From Vombatus ursinus (taxonomy: Eukaryota > Chordata > Mammalia > Diprotodontia > Vombatidae), in the NCBI RefSeq assembly GCF_900497805.2, contig NW_020954570.1, positions 9,642,586 to 9,706,585 of the forward strand: DNA of 64,000 bases. The letters are read 5' to 3'. Both the position numbers and the translations under genes were made by a program. A model generated the notes under the pieces. The model saw only the letters and a list, made by a program, of their open reading frames with translations, was not told the origin of the DNA and did not search any database. Positions 10,213-22,004 of this stretch are shown here, piece by piece. Every line of letters starts with the position of its first letter. The stretch's first letter is position 1.

Positions 10213-12730
10213 ACTTAATACTATACCTCATACCCCTTTCTCCTCTGAGCCTCAGAGACCCAAATAAAAAAAAAATATCTATCCCACAGCACCAGCATGT
10301 GTGGCAGCTATCTGAACTGCCAGTGCCAGGCCAAAGAAGTGAGTAATAAAAGGAGGGAGGGGGACTGAACACATTGTGTACGTGTGTGTGTGGGGTGGGG
10401 GGTGGCATTCTGCTAAGCTTGAGAAACAGCATTCAGTATCTAGGTGAGGCCAGTTTTACCCACCCAAAAGTCACTTGGGTCAAAAATTTAAACTGGTATA
10501 CTATTAACTATCCATTGTGGGAAGACTGAACTTACCAAAGATCTCAGGTAAACAAAGACCTTGAAACAGATAAATCAAGAGGGGAAACATTAACAGAAGT
10601 TAAAAAATGGCCTCTAGGGCTATTAAATGAGTTCAAGCATCAATGCATAAATACTGCAAAGCAAAGGAAAATGATACAACATTTGGGTGAGACAGAGGAC
10701 TCTGGAATCTAAGGAGAATGTGGAACCAAAACATGCTATTCCTGAGTAGTTAAAAAAGAAATGAGAATTATGAGAGCAAAATTTATGGACTGAACAGCAA
10801 AAACTAGGGGCAGAATAGAAAAACTGCAATGGCAAGCAAGTCTCACTAAAATAAATGAAAGAAAAAACAGTACATCGGGGATGCAAATACACAGAAATGT
10901 CAGAAAATATAGAATAAAAGAAGCAAAAAAGAGTAATGTTAAAAGAAAATATGCTCACTATGCAAGCAATACATTTAGATCTTCAAGGTCTTAAAGATCT
11001 TAAAATGCACAGAAACAACCTAAAGATCACAGATCTCCTAGAAGAAAATGAATGGACAAAAATCCTTATCATCATAATGCAGGAACTAACATAAGTGAAT
11101 TGCTCAGAATTTCTAAACACAGAGAATGAAATGTTTATTGAAAGAATTCATACATTGTTTTGAGAAAAAAACCCAAGGCTGCAAACTCCAAGACCCTTAG
11201 TAGTTAAACTGAACAATTCCCTTTAGAAACAAGATCTGTAAGCAATCAGAAGACCTTCACATACAAATGAGAGGAAATTTGAATAACTCCAGACTATTCT
11301 GCTCGCCTCAGGAAACTGCCTGAGGGAATGTAGTAAGTTCTAAAAAGCAATGGAGTTCGAGATGAAGCCCAGAATGACCTACACTGTAAATCTGAGGTCA
11401 ACTATAAATGGAAAAAATGAGGGACATTCAATAATAAAAAGTCATTTTTTCTTCGAAAGAAAATCAGGCCTAAAGAGATTATTTGCTTCTCAAATGCCCT
11501 AGATAATAAGAATGAAGAAGGGACAAATGAATACAGAAGCCAAGGACAGCAACAGCAACAAAGTGACAGCAGAAAGACTAGTAAGAGACTGCCCTCTAAA
11601 TGTATACAAAGAGATAGAGATGAAAATATAAGTCAGGTGAAAGTAAGTCAAGAAACGGGCCTGGGGGCATTATGAATAGAAACTGGCTATATCCTGCCCA
11701 TAAACAAATCAATGTGCTTGTCTGCTTTTTCTCTTTGCAGTTTTTGGTTTGGTTTTGTTTTTTTTTTTTTTGTGAGACTACATTATAAAATGGGAGAGTG
11801 AATGAAAGGGAAAGAGGAGAGTGGGGTGATAGAGGGGAATATATGATGTGCCATGGTCAAATCAAGAGCTAAAAAAGAGGGTAAGGTGATTCTGTTGGTC
11901 TCAAAAAGAGAAGAACTCAGGGGAGTGGGTGAGAAGGTGACAAAAAGGATTGAAAAGGGAGAGGGAAAAGAGGGAGGTCTTGCTTTAGTGGGAGAGAGTT
12001 TCAATGACCACCTGTCCTACCTTGGAACAAAGGGAGTTGGATATTCTGAGGACAACTGACACCTGAGGAAGTGGGTGGGCACAGACTCAGGGAGGAGATT
12101 TTGAGGCAAATGGAGAAAAGAAGATAACAGTGGGGAGGTATATATCAAAGGTGAGGAGAGAGGAGAGAGGTCCTACCGTAGGGTAGTGTTTTCTCTGTCA
12201 CTTGCAAGAATTGGTGATTTGTCTTTGTTCAGGAGTGAGGCACAAAGGAAAGGGGGAATACATGGGGCAGTCTCTACAAGGCAGTGGCAGATCCTTTAGG
12301 ATACAGGGGAGATCTTGGAATGGATACTTTGGAAATTATGATTCCATGAGGAATACAGAGAATAGAGACTAGGTAATTATAGGGACCAGGAAAGAGAAGA
12401 TGAGGCACTAGAGGAGACAAAAGAAGAAGATAGATAGTGAATAAAGTGAGAGAAATCTTCTCTGGAGAGGGGCACCAAAAAAATGAAATTTAGAAAAGTA
12501 GTGAACAGAGCTAGTTGAAGGTGAGAAGAGGGAGAGGAAATCAATTGACTGAGGCGAGGAAAAAAGGGGAAGAATTAAATAATCAGATAAAATCAGGAAC
12601 TAAAAAGGAACCAACAAGCAAAACCCCAAAGGGAAAAAGGTAACTAAAGGGAGGAGGAGATCAGGGTTAAGGGAAAGAGAGCCAGGGGGAACAGGGCCAC
12701 CTTAAAAAAATACATTAAAGTAAATTAACT
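10213..12730 (+). other. Probable 5' part of an old LINE; no host gene seen
   Basis: The stretch lies directly upstream of an L1 ORF2 start and reads as degraded coding-like text. One example is a block near 10955-11060 that would read as LKDLKMHRNNLKITDLLEEN. Positions 11780-12700 are strikingly purine-rich on the + strand (long ga/gg runs). It may be an L1 5' UTR, ORF1 and inter-ORF region. The element identity is inference from position and texture only. Confidence 0.3.
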
Positions 12731-12739
12731 GATGAATCA

Positions 12740-13505
12740 TTGTACTGTGTTTATAACAGAAGAGAGGAAAAACAATAACTTGAAAAAATTTTTAGAGAGA
12801 GATGAAGGGAAATATAAACCTAATAACTCTTTTAACTTTATATGCAAATCGATTAAACAATTCAATAAAATGAAAAGAGTGACAGATTGGGTAAGAAAAC
12901 AAGGTTGCACAATCTATTGCTTTCAAGAAACATTTAAAAAACAAAGACTGAGGAGATGGAAAAACAATTTTACTATGTATCACGTGAATCTAAAAAAGCA
13001 GGAGTTGCAATCATGCTATCTAACAAAGAAAAAACAATATTTGAAAAATTAAAAGGGCTAAACAAGAAAACTACATTATGATGAAAGAAACCATAAACAA
13101 CAAATGGATTAACATTAATGAACTTCTATATTCCCAATTCCTTAGCATACAAATTCATGAAGGAAACATGAAGTAATCTACATGAAGACATAGTAACATG
13201 GTAGTTACAGGAATCTTTATGGTATCTTCTAAATGGCAAAATATATATTCTCAGTGCCACATGGAACTTATGCAAAACTGACCATATAATATTAGGGCAC
13301 AGAGATATTGCAAACAAATATGAAAAGGTAGAAATAGTTAATACATCCTTTACAGACTATAACACAATAAAAACAGTCCAGGGATCACAAATAAAAAACA
13401 CAGACCTAAATGGAGATTTAACAATGAAACCCTAAAATAATGAGTGGGTTAAAGAACAAATCATAGAAACAATAATTATGTGAAAGAAAATGATTATGAT
13501 GAAAG
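12740..13505 (+). mobile_element. L1 ORF2, endonuclease region (first piece)
   Basis: Positions 12870-13010 encode VTDWVRKQGCTIYCFQETFK and then QRLRRWKNNF. These match the L1 apurinic endonuclease N-terminus (WLHKQDPxxCCLQETHL and the following KGWKxIFxANG block, with the catalytic glutamate in QET). Further on, 13260-13440 matches the DHTILGHKDIAN and LKNEWVKEQI blocks. The same element resumes at about 16937. Confidence 0.75.
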
Positions 13506-13606
13506 AACATGCCAAGATTTCTAGAGTCGAGGGGAGATGTCACTGGATTTGTGAATGCTATGCCAGAAGAAAATACTCTAGCATGTTATACCGAGCTAAA
13601 AAGGCT

Positions 13607-13725
13607 TTGATTATGGGTCCTGTAAAAGATTATGTCTACTCTCTGAAGATAAGGTAAACTTGTCTTCAAGTAAACAAGGTAAACTTCAGAGAGTAGACAT
13701 AATCTTTCACTGGACTTATAATTAA
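13607..13725. repeat. Long hairpin-forming inverted repeat
   Basis: Left arm 13607-13648 and right arm 13684-13725 are reverse complements over 42 bases with about five mismatches. The inner 24 bases (13625-13648 against 13684-13707) pair perfectly. The 35-base loop itself contains a small acttg/caagt inverted pair and two copies of ggtaaactt. No transposon family recognised. Confidence 0.9.
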
Positions 13726-14084
13726 ATTTACCTAAATATGAAAAAGTTAATCCCTAGCAGGTTGACCATCAGGTGATTTCTTTTGCCCATAATTCAAACC
13801 ACGAAGGAGATGAATGTAGTACCTTGCTTTCAAGTGCTGCTTTAGAAATGGAAACTCAAGTAGACCAGAGTTCAATAGAGGTGAAGTCCCTCAGTAAATC
13901 AGCCCCATATATGAAATAGTTTCCTGTGGGCAGGGAAGTGACTAATCTGACTATGCCATATCCAGAACTGAACTTGTTTGGGGAAACAGGTAAAAATTTT
14001 AAGTCTGGGTCCATTTTCACTAGGTACCAACATGGTAGAGGAAAGTGGGCTCCTGAATTGGGAATTTTTTATACTTCTAGTCTT

Positions 14085-14200
14085 GCTATATATCACCAGA
14101 GTGATGGCAGTGTCAGAGAAGGGAAGGGCCATATTGGAAAGCTGTTGCAACAGTGAAATGAACAGGAATTGTTTGGCTACATATTGGATATGGGAAATGC
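14085..14200 (-). mobile_element. L2 LINE fragment, antisense
   Basis: agagtgatggcagtgtcaga followed by an acagtgaaatgaacaggaat phrase parallels the L2 antisense text at 6275-6345. It is too short for a sure call. Confidence 0.45.
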
Positions 14201-14800
14201 CAAATTTTGCTAGGCTGACACTCATATAATAGTTATATATTCTACCATTGGGCTATCCTGCCTGATACACAGAAGAAGATAAGGGACAGATCAGTTTCCA
14301 GGGAGTGAAAAACCTAACACCAGGCTAATATGACACCCAAGTAGGCTCATCAAATCACAGCAGAAAAGATTAGTAGCAGGCCAGATCAATGACCAGGCAA
14401 CTCAGTACTCAGGAAGCTCACTCCAAGTTACATCACAACAAAAGCCAGGGCAGCACCAGGGAAGCAAAGCACCTGAGATCTGACAGGAGGCCTGCTACTA
14501 CCATCAGCCACAAAATGTGAGAGGGGCCTGTAACGTATATAGAAAGGAACAGAGCTAACTCCAGGTTTAGAGCTGTGCAAAAAGTAGTAGACAAAGAAGA
14601 AGACAAGGCCCAAACCTAAATCAAGGCACCCAAAGATTGTGCCAAAATTCAGTGGTTCCTGCAGAAATTAGGCCCTAGACCTAGACAATGCATCTAAAGC
14701 AAGCAGGACCTGCCCATACTATTTAAGAGAATGGAAGACAGTGAAGTCTGACCCAAGCACAAAGCCTCAGTTCAGAAAATAAGGCTAGAAACATGATTAA
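14201..14800. other. Unassigned stretch inside a split L1
   Basis: No gene recognised. It lies between an L2 scrap and an RTE LINE, all inside the gap that splits one L1 between 13505 and 16937. A repeat origin is likely, but its family is unclear. Confidence 0.3.
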
Positions 14801-14829
14801 ACAAACAAAAGAAACATGGAACAAAAGTA

Positions 14830-15922
14830 AGAAATACTATGGACTGAGAGAAGCCCAAGTGGTAAAACTAGAAAAAGAGAGTAAATTTACAAGTGCAACA
14901 GTTAGATCATATATACCAACAGTTAGCAAAATGACTTTCTGATGAGGCTGAACTGAAAAAAGAAGGAAAGAGAAAGATATATCCAACTGATTACAGAATT
15001 CTACAGAAAAGCCAGGAGAGATAAGGAGGTTTTCTAAAATGAGCAATGCAAAGAAATAGAAGAAAACAATAGAATGGGAAAGACAAGAGATCTCTTGCAG
15101 AAAATCAGAGATATCAAGGGAATGTTTCATGCAAAAGTGGGCATAATAAAAGACAAAAATGGTAGAGACTTAACAGAAGTAGAAGAAATGAAGAAGAGGT
15201 GGCAAGAATATACAGAAGAACTACACAAGAAAGATCTTAACATCACCAATAACCATGATGATGTGGTTACTGATCTAGAGTCAGATATCCTGGAGAAAGA
15301 AGTCAGGGTGGCTTAGGAAGCATTGCTAACAACAAGGCTGGTGGACATGATGGAATTTCAGCTGAGCTATCTAAAATCCTAAAAGATGATGCTATAAAAG
15401 TCAACATGTCAGCAAATTTGAAAAACTCAATAGTGGCCACTGGATTAGAAATGATCAGTTTACACCCTAGTCCTAAAGAAGGGCAATGACAAAGAATGTT
15501 CAAGTCACCAAATACTTGCCTTCATTTCACACACCAGCAAGGTTATACATAAGATTCTACAAGCTAGGCTCCAGCAATACGTGAACCAAAAACTCCCATG
15601 AGAGCAGCCTGGTTTTTGAAGAGGCAGAGGAACTAGAGACCAAATTGCCAACAACTGCCGAATTATGAAGAAAGCAAGGGAGTTCGAGAAAAACATTTAC
15701 CTATGCTTCATTGACTACACTAAAGCTTTTGCTTGCATGGATCACAACAAAATGTTTCAAGTTGTCAAAGAGATGGGAGTACCAAAGAATCTTACTTGTT
15801 TCTTGAGTAATCTGTATACAAGCCAAGAAGCAACAGTTAGAACTGAACATGGAATATCTGATTGGTTTAAGATTAGAAAAGAAGTATGACAAGGCTGTAT
15901 ACTGTCACCTTTTTCATTTAAC

Positions 15923-15976
<54 letters not shown>

Positions 15977-16930
15977 TTGGCTAGGCAATAGGGTTAAGTG
16001 ACTTGCCCAGGGTCACTCAGCTAGTAAACACCAAGTGTCTGAGGCCAGATTTGAGCTCAGGTCGTCCTGACTCCAGGGATAGTGCTCTCTCCATCATTTA
16101 ACTGATATTTAAAGTACATCATGAGAAAGGCCAAGCTGGATGAATCAAAAGCCAGAATTAAGATTGCAGGGAGAAATATAATAATCTTATATATGCAGAC
16201 AATACCACTCTGATAACAGAAAGTTAAGAATTAAGCCTCTTCATGAGAGTGAAAAAGAAGAGTGTAAAAGCTGTCTTGAAACTTAAAATCAAAAAGCTAA
16301 GATCATGGCAACGAGGCAAATCACTTCCTGGCAAACAGAGGGAGAAGAAATGAAAACACTACCAGATTTTATATTCTTGGGCTCAAAGATCACTGAGGAT
16401 GGCAACTGCAGCCATGAAATTAAAAGATCCTTGTTCTTTGGAAGGAAAACTATGACAAATCTGGACAGCAAACTAAAAAGCAAAGGTTTTGCTGACAAAG
16501 GTCTATATAGTGAAAGGTATGGTTTTTCCAGTATGAAAGCTGGACTATAAAGAATCAACGCTTTCCAATTGTGGTCCTAGAGAAAACTTTTGAGAATCTC
16601 TTGGACAGCAAGGAAATCAAATCAGTCAATACTTAAGAAAATTAATTCAGTCTATTCATAGGAATGTCAAATTCTGAAGCTTAAGCTTAAATATTTTGCC
16701 CACATAATGAGAACACAGGACTCATTAGAAAAGACCCTGATTGTGGGAAACATAGAAGGCAAAAGGAAAAGGGGATGGCAGAGGATGAGATGTATAGATA
16801 TTGTCATGGAAGCAATGGACATAAGCTTGGACAGACTTCAGGAGATGGTGGAGGACAGAGGGCCTGATGTGCTATGTATGGTCCATGGGGTCACAGAGAG
16901 TTGGAGATGACTGGATGACTGAAGGACAAG
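14830..16930 (+). mobile_element. RTE-clade (BovB-like) LINE, ORF2 remnant
   Basis: Protein text in order on the + strand: a region near 15074-15316 with MFHAKVGIIKDKNGRDLTEV and RWQEYTEELHKKDL; GHDGISAELSKILKDD at about 15340; the motif ENIYLCFIDYTKAFACMDHN near 15690 (the FIDYxKAFD active-site block); RTEHGISDWFKIRKEV at about 15840; TSWQTEGEEMKTLPDFIFLG at 16325; and the C-terminal SLEKTLIVGNIEGKRKRGWQ at 16716. These are the successive blocks of BovB/RTE ORF2. A SINE is inserted at 15924-16100. Several frame breaks, so it is dead. Its 3' end lies at about 16930, where the interrupted L1 resumes. Confidence 0.9.
15924..16102 (-). mobile_element. tRNA-derived SINE with a (CA)n expanded tail
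   Basis: Minus-strand SINE: its body (ttaagtgacttgcccagggt, gaggccagatttgagctcag) is antisense, and its A-tail side is an (ac)n run at 15926-15970. The short repeat catttaact flanks it (15916-15924 and 16096-16104 approximately), so the SINE with its microsatellite landed as one unit inside the RTE reverse transcriptase. Confidence 0.8.
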
Positions 16931-16936
16931 CAACAG

Positions 16937-17620
16937 TTAGACAATATACCAGAATTTATAATGTGCCTTTAATTATTTATTAGGGGAAAATTTACATTTC
17001 TAAACACTTTCTTCAGCAAAATAGGTAAGAACAGATATATGAATTGGGTGTGCAATTTTTTAAAAATAGAAAAGCAATAAATCAACCCCCCCCCAAAAAA
17101 AGGTCAAAGTAGAAATTCTGAAAATCTAAGACGATATTAATAAAACTGAAAGAAAAAAATGATCTGATAAATAAAACTAGAAGCTTATTTGAGGGGAAAA
17201 ATCTAAAATAAATGCAATATTTACCTAGTCTGGTTTTTAAAAAGAGAGAGGTAAGCCAAACTATTTGTACCAATAATGAAAAAAATTCACAATCTAATAT
17301 TTAATAAAGGAAATTATCAAAACTATTTGCCAAATTATATGTCAAAAAATGACAGCTTAGGTAAATGGATGAAATATACAAAATATAAAATATACAGATA
17401 AATTGAACTTGATTATTTAAGTAACAGTATCAGAAAATGAAATTGAACAATATACAAACAAATTCCCAAGGGAGAAAAATGGACTTAAAAGTGAATTCTG
17501 GCAAATAATCAAAGAACAATTAATTGCCATATTGTGTGAACTATTTTCAAAATTAAGAAAATAAAGAATCCTTCCCAACTCTATGATAAAATCAGCCTCA
17601 TACTTGAAGTGAGAATAAGT
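16937..17620 (+). mobile_element. L1 ORF2 (second piece of the split element)
   Basis: The text agacaatataccagaattta continues the ORF2 that stops at 13505. The equivalent uninterrupted text is seen in the L1 at 30000-30060. It covers the linker between endonuclease and reverse transcriptase and ends near ctatgataaaatcagcctca, the FYDxxSLI block just before the PKPGKD motif. Confidence 0.7.
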
Positions 17621-18302
17621 ATCCTAACTTAGGTTGAACAACTCCATTTTGTTTTAAGTCTTTTTTTTTAAACTAAGTAGTTATTGTGTAAGCAGTTTTT
17701 CTATACTAAAAATACTATAATTTGGCAATGGTGCAATGATAGGTGTAAGACTCCTAAATTTGGTATGTGTCTCAAATCTGGTAAACAAATGATATACTTT
17801 TGTTCGTGAAATTAGGAAACTAAAGTTTTGACTTATAGTTTCCTTTCATCAGAAATGTAGGTAATAAGCAATCAATCAGAACTTGTCTAGTAACTTGTAA
17901 TCACTCTTAACCAGAATCATTAAATCCTACCGGAGGTAACAGCTATCAACGTGCTCCTGGGTCAAGACCAGAGCAGACTTCTGTATTCCCCAACTCATAA
18001 ATCTGAGCATACCGTTTGCTCACCATGCAGCACTGTTTGATGAAGACATGCTAACCCACCACCTCAGAGGGAGACATACAGCTTCTGGCCGGAGGTAATC
18101 TTGTTGTGAGCACCAGGACATTATCAGAAATCAAATGAATTTATTGCACGAAGAATTAGTGATTTGTTCCTAGAGGGGTTGATGTTTGTATTGTTGAGTA
18201 AATAATTGTAAGCACTAGATTAATGCAGTTTCACTTCACGCACTGATGAGGTTAAATCTGAATTAGCACATCAGTATAACATAAGTCAACTGGGTAAGTC
18301 AA
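17611..18302. other. Unidentified 0.7-kb insertion in L1
   Basis: L1 ORF2 breaks after the FYDxISLI-like block and resumes at cctaatccagtcagagacaa, so about 690 bases were inserted between adjacent codons. There is no open frame. Size and lack of coding potential would suit a solo LTR, but clear TG...CA ends and a target duplication were not found. Confidence 0.35.
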
Positions 18303-19180
18303 CCTAATCCAGTCAGAGACAAAGCAGAGAAAGAAAACTACAGACCTAATGAAAATCAATGCAAAAATATTAAGTAAAATATTAACAAAGAAATTACAAC
18401 ATATTCAAATAATCATGCACTATAACCAGGTTGGATTTATACCAGGAATGGAAAACTAAATGTTCATAACAACAAAATTAATAAAAATCATGATTATATC
18501 AATAAATACTGAAAAGGCCTTTGATAAATTCTGATACCTATTTTTGTTAACAAACATTGCAAAGTACAATAAATTAGATCTTTCATTAATGTGGAAAATA
18601 GTATGTATCTAAAACCAAAGCGAACATTATACATAAAAGCTAGAGACTTTTCCAGTAAAATCAGAGTAAACCAAGGTTGCCCATTATCCCCACTATTGTT
18701 TAACATAATACTAGAAATGTTAACAATAGCAGTAAGAAAAAGAAATAAAGGGAATAAATGTAGTCAAAGAAGAAATTAAATATTCACTTTTTTTCACACA
18801 CTATACTACAAAGTAGTAATCATCATAATTATTTGGTTCTTCTTAAAAATAGAGAGGGTCAATCTAGAAGCCAATGAACATAGTGGCATATTGTAATAAA
18901 CCCAAAGATTTCAACTACATCCTTAAGAACTCATTATTTGCCAAAAACTGCTGGAAAACCTAGAAAGCAGCCTTGGCATTAACTAGTTATAGACTAACTT
19001 CTTACTCCATAAACCCAAATAAGCGCCACATGAATATAAAGTCATAAGAGGTAATATCAGAAACAAATTAGGGGAACAAGAAACAAATTACCTTTCAGAT
19101 GTATGGACAGGGGAATCAATCATGATCAAACCAGGGAGAGAGAAGATCACGGAAGATAAACAATTTTGATGACATAAAAT
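18303..19180 (+). mobile_element. L1 ORF2 reverse transcriptase (third piece)
   Basis: Resumes at [14 protein letters not shown] (the KKENYRPISL block). It continues through GWIYTRNGK (the QVGFIPGMQ block) and, at 18655-18720, SKIRVNQGCPLSPLLFNIIL, the conserved RQGCPLSPLLFNIVLE motif of L1. No catalytic FADD is intact beyond it. Confidence 0.85.
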
Positions 19181-19964
19181 TATTGAGTGTCATGTCCTGA
19201 TGTGGCATGATTGCCAGCTGAGTCTTTGTCTTAGCTTTTGCTGGCCTGGGTCTATATGGTTACTCTGGAAGGGACATCAGTGCTGGACTGGCTGCAAAAT
19301 CTGCCCTGAACTTGCACTTTCAGATTCCTATGGCTCTGTCTCCTGAGCTTTTGAAATTCCCAAAGTCAGAAACTCTACTCTACCTAGAATGGAAAAGGAC
19401 AGAGAGGCCAGTGCAGCTAGGTGGTGCAGTGGATAGAGCACCGGCCCTGGATTCAGGAGGACTTGAGTTCAAATCCAGCCTCAGACACATAACACTTACT
19501 AGCTGTGTGACCCTGGGCAAGTCACTTAACCCCATTGCCTAGCCAAAAAAAATAAAAAAGAATGAAGAGACCAAGGACAGAGGCCCATTTCTCAGGGCCC
19601 TGTGGCTTCAAGGAAGGCCCCAAGACCTCCCTCCTTAAAGCATGATCTCTCACTGTACATCTAAAGAGAGTAACTATGAAGAAGGCAACCAAAAGAACTG
19701 AGACAAGAGAGACATTGAAGAAAAGCCCATTAAGGCCTTTCAGATGCCTTCCTAGCCAATCAAAATTGCTTCCTATTCACCCTGTGGTTAATAGAACACA
19801 GCAGGTATAGAATATCTGCAAATGATCCACATTCTCTTTGAGGCACTTCCCTTTCATGTCATTGTGACTATCCTGGAAGCAAGCTTCTTCATTTATGAAA
19901 GTTCCATCAGCTAAGGAAGTTCATGCACTCTGACCATGTGCCAGACCCTCATTACATTTGTTAT
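19181..19964. other. Unassigned stretch carrying a SINE
   Basis: Replaces about 0.7 kb of the expected L1 ORF2 C-terminus and holds a SINE at 19414-19556. The rest (starting tgtcatgtcctgatgtggca) is not recognised. It could be LTR-derived, but no paired ends were found. Confidence 0.3.
19414..19558 (+). mobile_element. tRNA-derived SINE (WALLSI/WSINE1-like)
   Basis: Head gcagctaggtggtgcagtgg, B-box region gagttcaaatcc, body tagctgtgtgaccctgggca and an A-rich tail from about 19543. Close to the family consensus, so fairly young. Confidence 0.9.
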
Positions 19965-20510
19965 ATCAAGAATTGGAAACTACTAGTACCGATTAATTGC
20001 AGAATGGCTTAACAAACTGTAGTTTATGAATGTAATGGAATATTATTGTACTACATGAAATGATGAAAGGGGTGATTTTAGAAAAACCTCGGAAGACTTT
20101 TTATGAACTGATGAAGTTTGTTAAGCAGAAACAGGAGAAATATTTATAAAATAACAACAAAATAAAGAAAAACAATTTTGAAAGATTTAAGAATTCTGAT
20201 CAATGCAATGACCTATGATTCCAGAGGATCAATGATGAATTACGATTCTAGAGAAGACATGTTGAATTAAGTTGCAGAATAAAATGTATATTTTTGGACA
20301 TGGCCAGTGTGGGCTACTGGTTATAACTAGTTGTTCTTGACTATGCATATCTCTTACTGAGCTTTGTTTTTCTTTTTCCCCAGTAAGGAATAGGATGAGA
20401 AAGAGAGGGCTAAGAACAGGGTTAAAAGAAAAAAAGAAAGAAAGAAGATTAAGAAAAGAGGGTCATTAAAGCATATTTTAAAAAAATTAGAAGCCCAGAA
20501 ATAACAAAGA
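19965..20510 (+). mobile_element. L1 3' end (fourth piece of the split element)
   Basis: Begins in the ORF2 C-terminal text (aattggaaactactagtacc, then tatgaatgtaatggaatatt) and runs through a 3' UTR that parallels the copy at 980-1640, including the tatttttggacatggccagt phrase. Ends in A-rich DNA. Confidence 0.65.
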
Positions 20511-20514
20511 AATG

Positions 20515-21115
20515 TAAAACATCTTTGTAAATTATAATGAATTTAATGTTACAAATTTATATTTAAATAAAGTTTATACATACATTTCATACATAATCCT
20601 TTTTCTGTTCTGTGTACATGGAAATGTTGATTTCATTTTGTTTATTAAACTCAGAATAAAAATAAATTTAATAAAAATATCTGACTCAGACCTACCTTTT
20701 TCCATCTGATTTCATATTCTTCATGTAGCTACTTCAATGTTCTTAGCATTTGCATTACTCAGTGCCTACCCATGCCAGTATCCCCCCCCCAATGACTACC
20801 TATTGTTCAAGGCCTAGTTTAAATATCACCTCTTCTTGATTCACTAAATGGAAATGATCTCCCATCTAATCTAAGAGAATTCTGTGTTGTTCGTATGCAG
20901 TTATCATATTCTAATTTTATTCCACTTATCTGTATGCATTTCCCTAACATCTTGGTCATGCCTTTATCTTTCTTTCTCTCCCAGAACTTAGTACAATGAT
21001 GCATCCAAAGCTGAAGGAAGGAAGGAAGGAATGGAGTGAATAAATGGAAAAAAAAAAAATAGTGTGCCTCTATGAAAAAACCTGACTACCGTTTAGGTTC
21101 AAAGATGAGAGAGCA
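20515..21115. other. AT-rich stretch, no gene seen
   Basis: Contains a (ggaa)n-like run at 21012-21030 and an A run at 21049. Otherwise no recognisable feature. Confidence 0.35.
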
Positions 21116-21119
21116 TTGT

Positions 21120-21282
21120 TTTTTAACTCAGAAGGCTTGGGTTCTTACGCTGGCTATGCTATCTATTATTTTTGTGACTGAGCAAGTCATTTCATCTTTC
21201 TAAGCCTCAGTTTCTTTATCAGTTAAATAAGGCAATTGTGCTAGATGATCTAGAAGGTTCCTTCAAGCTATAAAACCTATAA
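21120..21282 (+). mobile_element. MIR-family SINE
   Basis: tgagcaagtcatttcatctt, taagcctcagtttctttatc and the ending agatgatctagaaggttcct follow the MIR order seen at 7800-7985. Confidence 0.65.
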
Positions 21283-21289
21283 AAAACTC

Positions 21290-21990
21290 GATGCACCCAC
21301 CAGACCCACCTCGGAAGAATACGGTTACACTGCAAGGCATCGCACGCGGAAGAAGAAAAGTTCTGAAGGGTACTTATATTGCCCCTAATACGACCACAGC
21401 TCACACGTTAACGGCCCTTATGTTGCTCTTGGGTCAGCCTGAGCGGCGCCACCCTTCCCTGCGCCTCCCTCGGCGGGGAGCCCCGGCAGTAGGCAGAAGG
21501 GGGAGGGGGAGGACAGGCCTCGCCTCCAGAAAACCTGGGCCAGCCCCTCTGTCCTCTCATTGCTGTCGACCTAAGTGATTTCGGTGGCTGGCCCGGGAGC
21601 TGGTAGTCTGTTTCAGGCAAACTTTCTTTTGAGTAATCTTTCTGCTTACCTGCTGGGGGTTCCCATTCACGAGCGCCAAACCTGGTTGCCAAGGACGCCG
21701 TTCTTTCTGGGGGCGGGGTGAGAGGGAAGGGTTCCCTGCCCACGTGACCAGCGCTGTGTCTGGGGAACCAGAATGCAAGCTTTATTTCAGGGGTGGGGAA
21801 TCGAGGCCGTGGCTTCCTCACCCCTGCTCTGTTTCCTACCCGGCTTCCTCATCGGCTTTTATCCTAGAGAAAAGAGAAATCTGGCTCACGTGGTGGAGGG
21901 GTATAAATGCAACTCACCTTATGACACTGGCCTTCATTACCCTCCCTTCTTTCTCTCAAACCCCTCTTCCCCCTTAACTTTTTTGGTACC
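21290..21990. promoter_or_regulatory. CpG-bearing, promoter-like block
   Basis: CpGs are frequent here in an otherwise CpG-poor region. Visible motifs: an Sp1-type gggggcggggtg at 21709-21720; two CACGTG E-boxes at 21741-21746 and 21887-21892; an RFX-like half site gttgccaaggacgc at 21685-21698; and a TATA-like gtataaatgc at 21901-21910. A good minus-strand splice donor (CAG then GTAAGC, exon end at 21650) follows a minus-strand open frame. I recognise no gene on either strand. It could be an active promoter, a relict one or a lncRNA start. Confidence 0.5.
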
Positions 21991-22004
21991 AGAAGCCTTA
22001 TAAT

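Noticed and set aside
21408-21821. 137-codon minus-strand open frame in the CpG block
   Set aside because: No recognised domain and a composition (P, R, G-rich) expected from GC-rich DNA read by chance. Kept only as part of the promoter-like finding.
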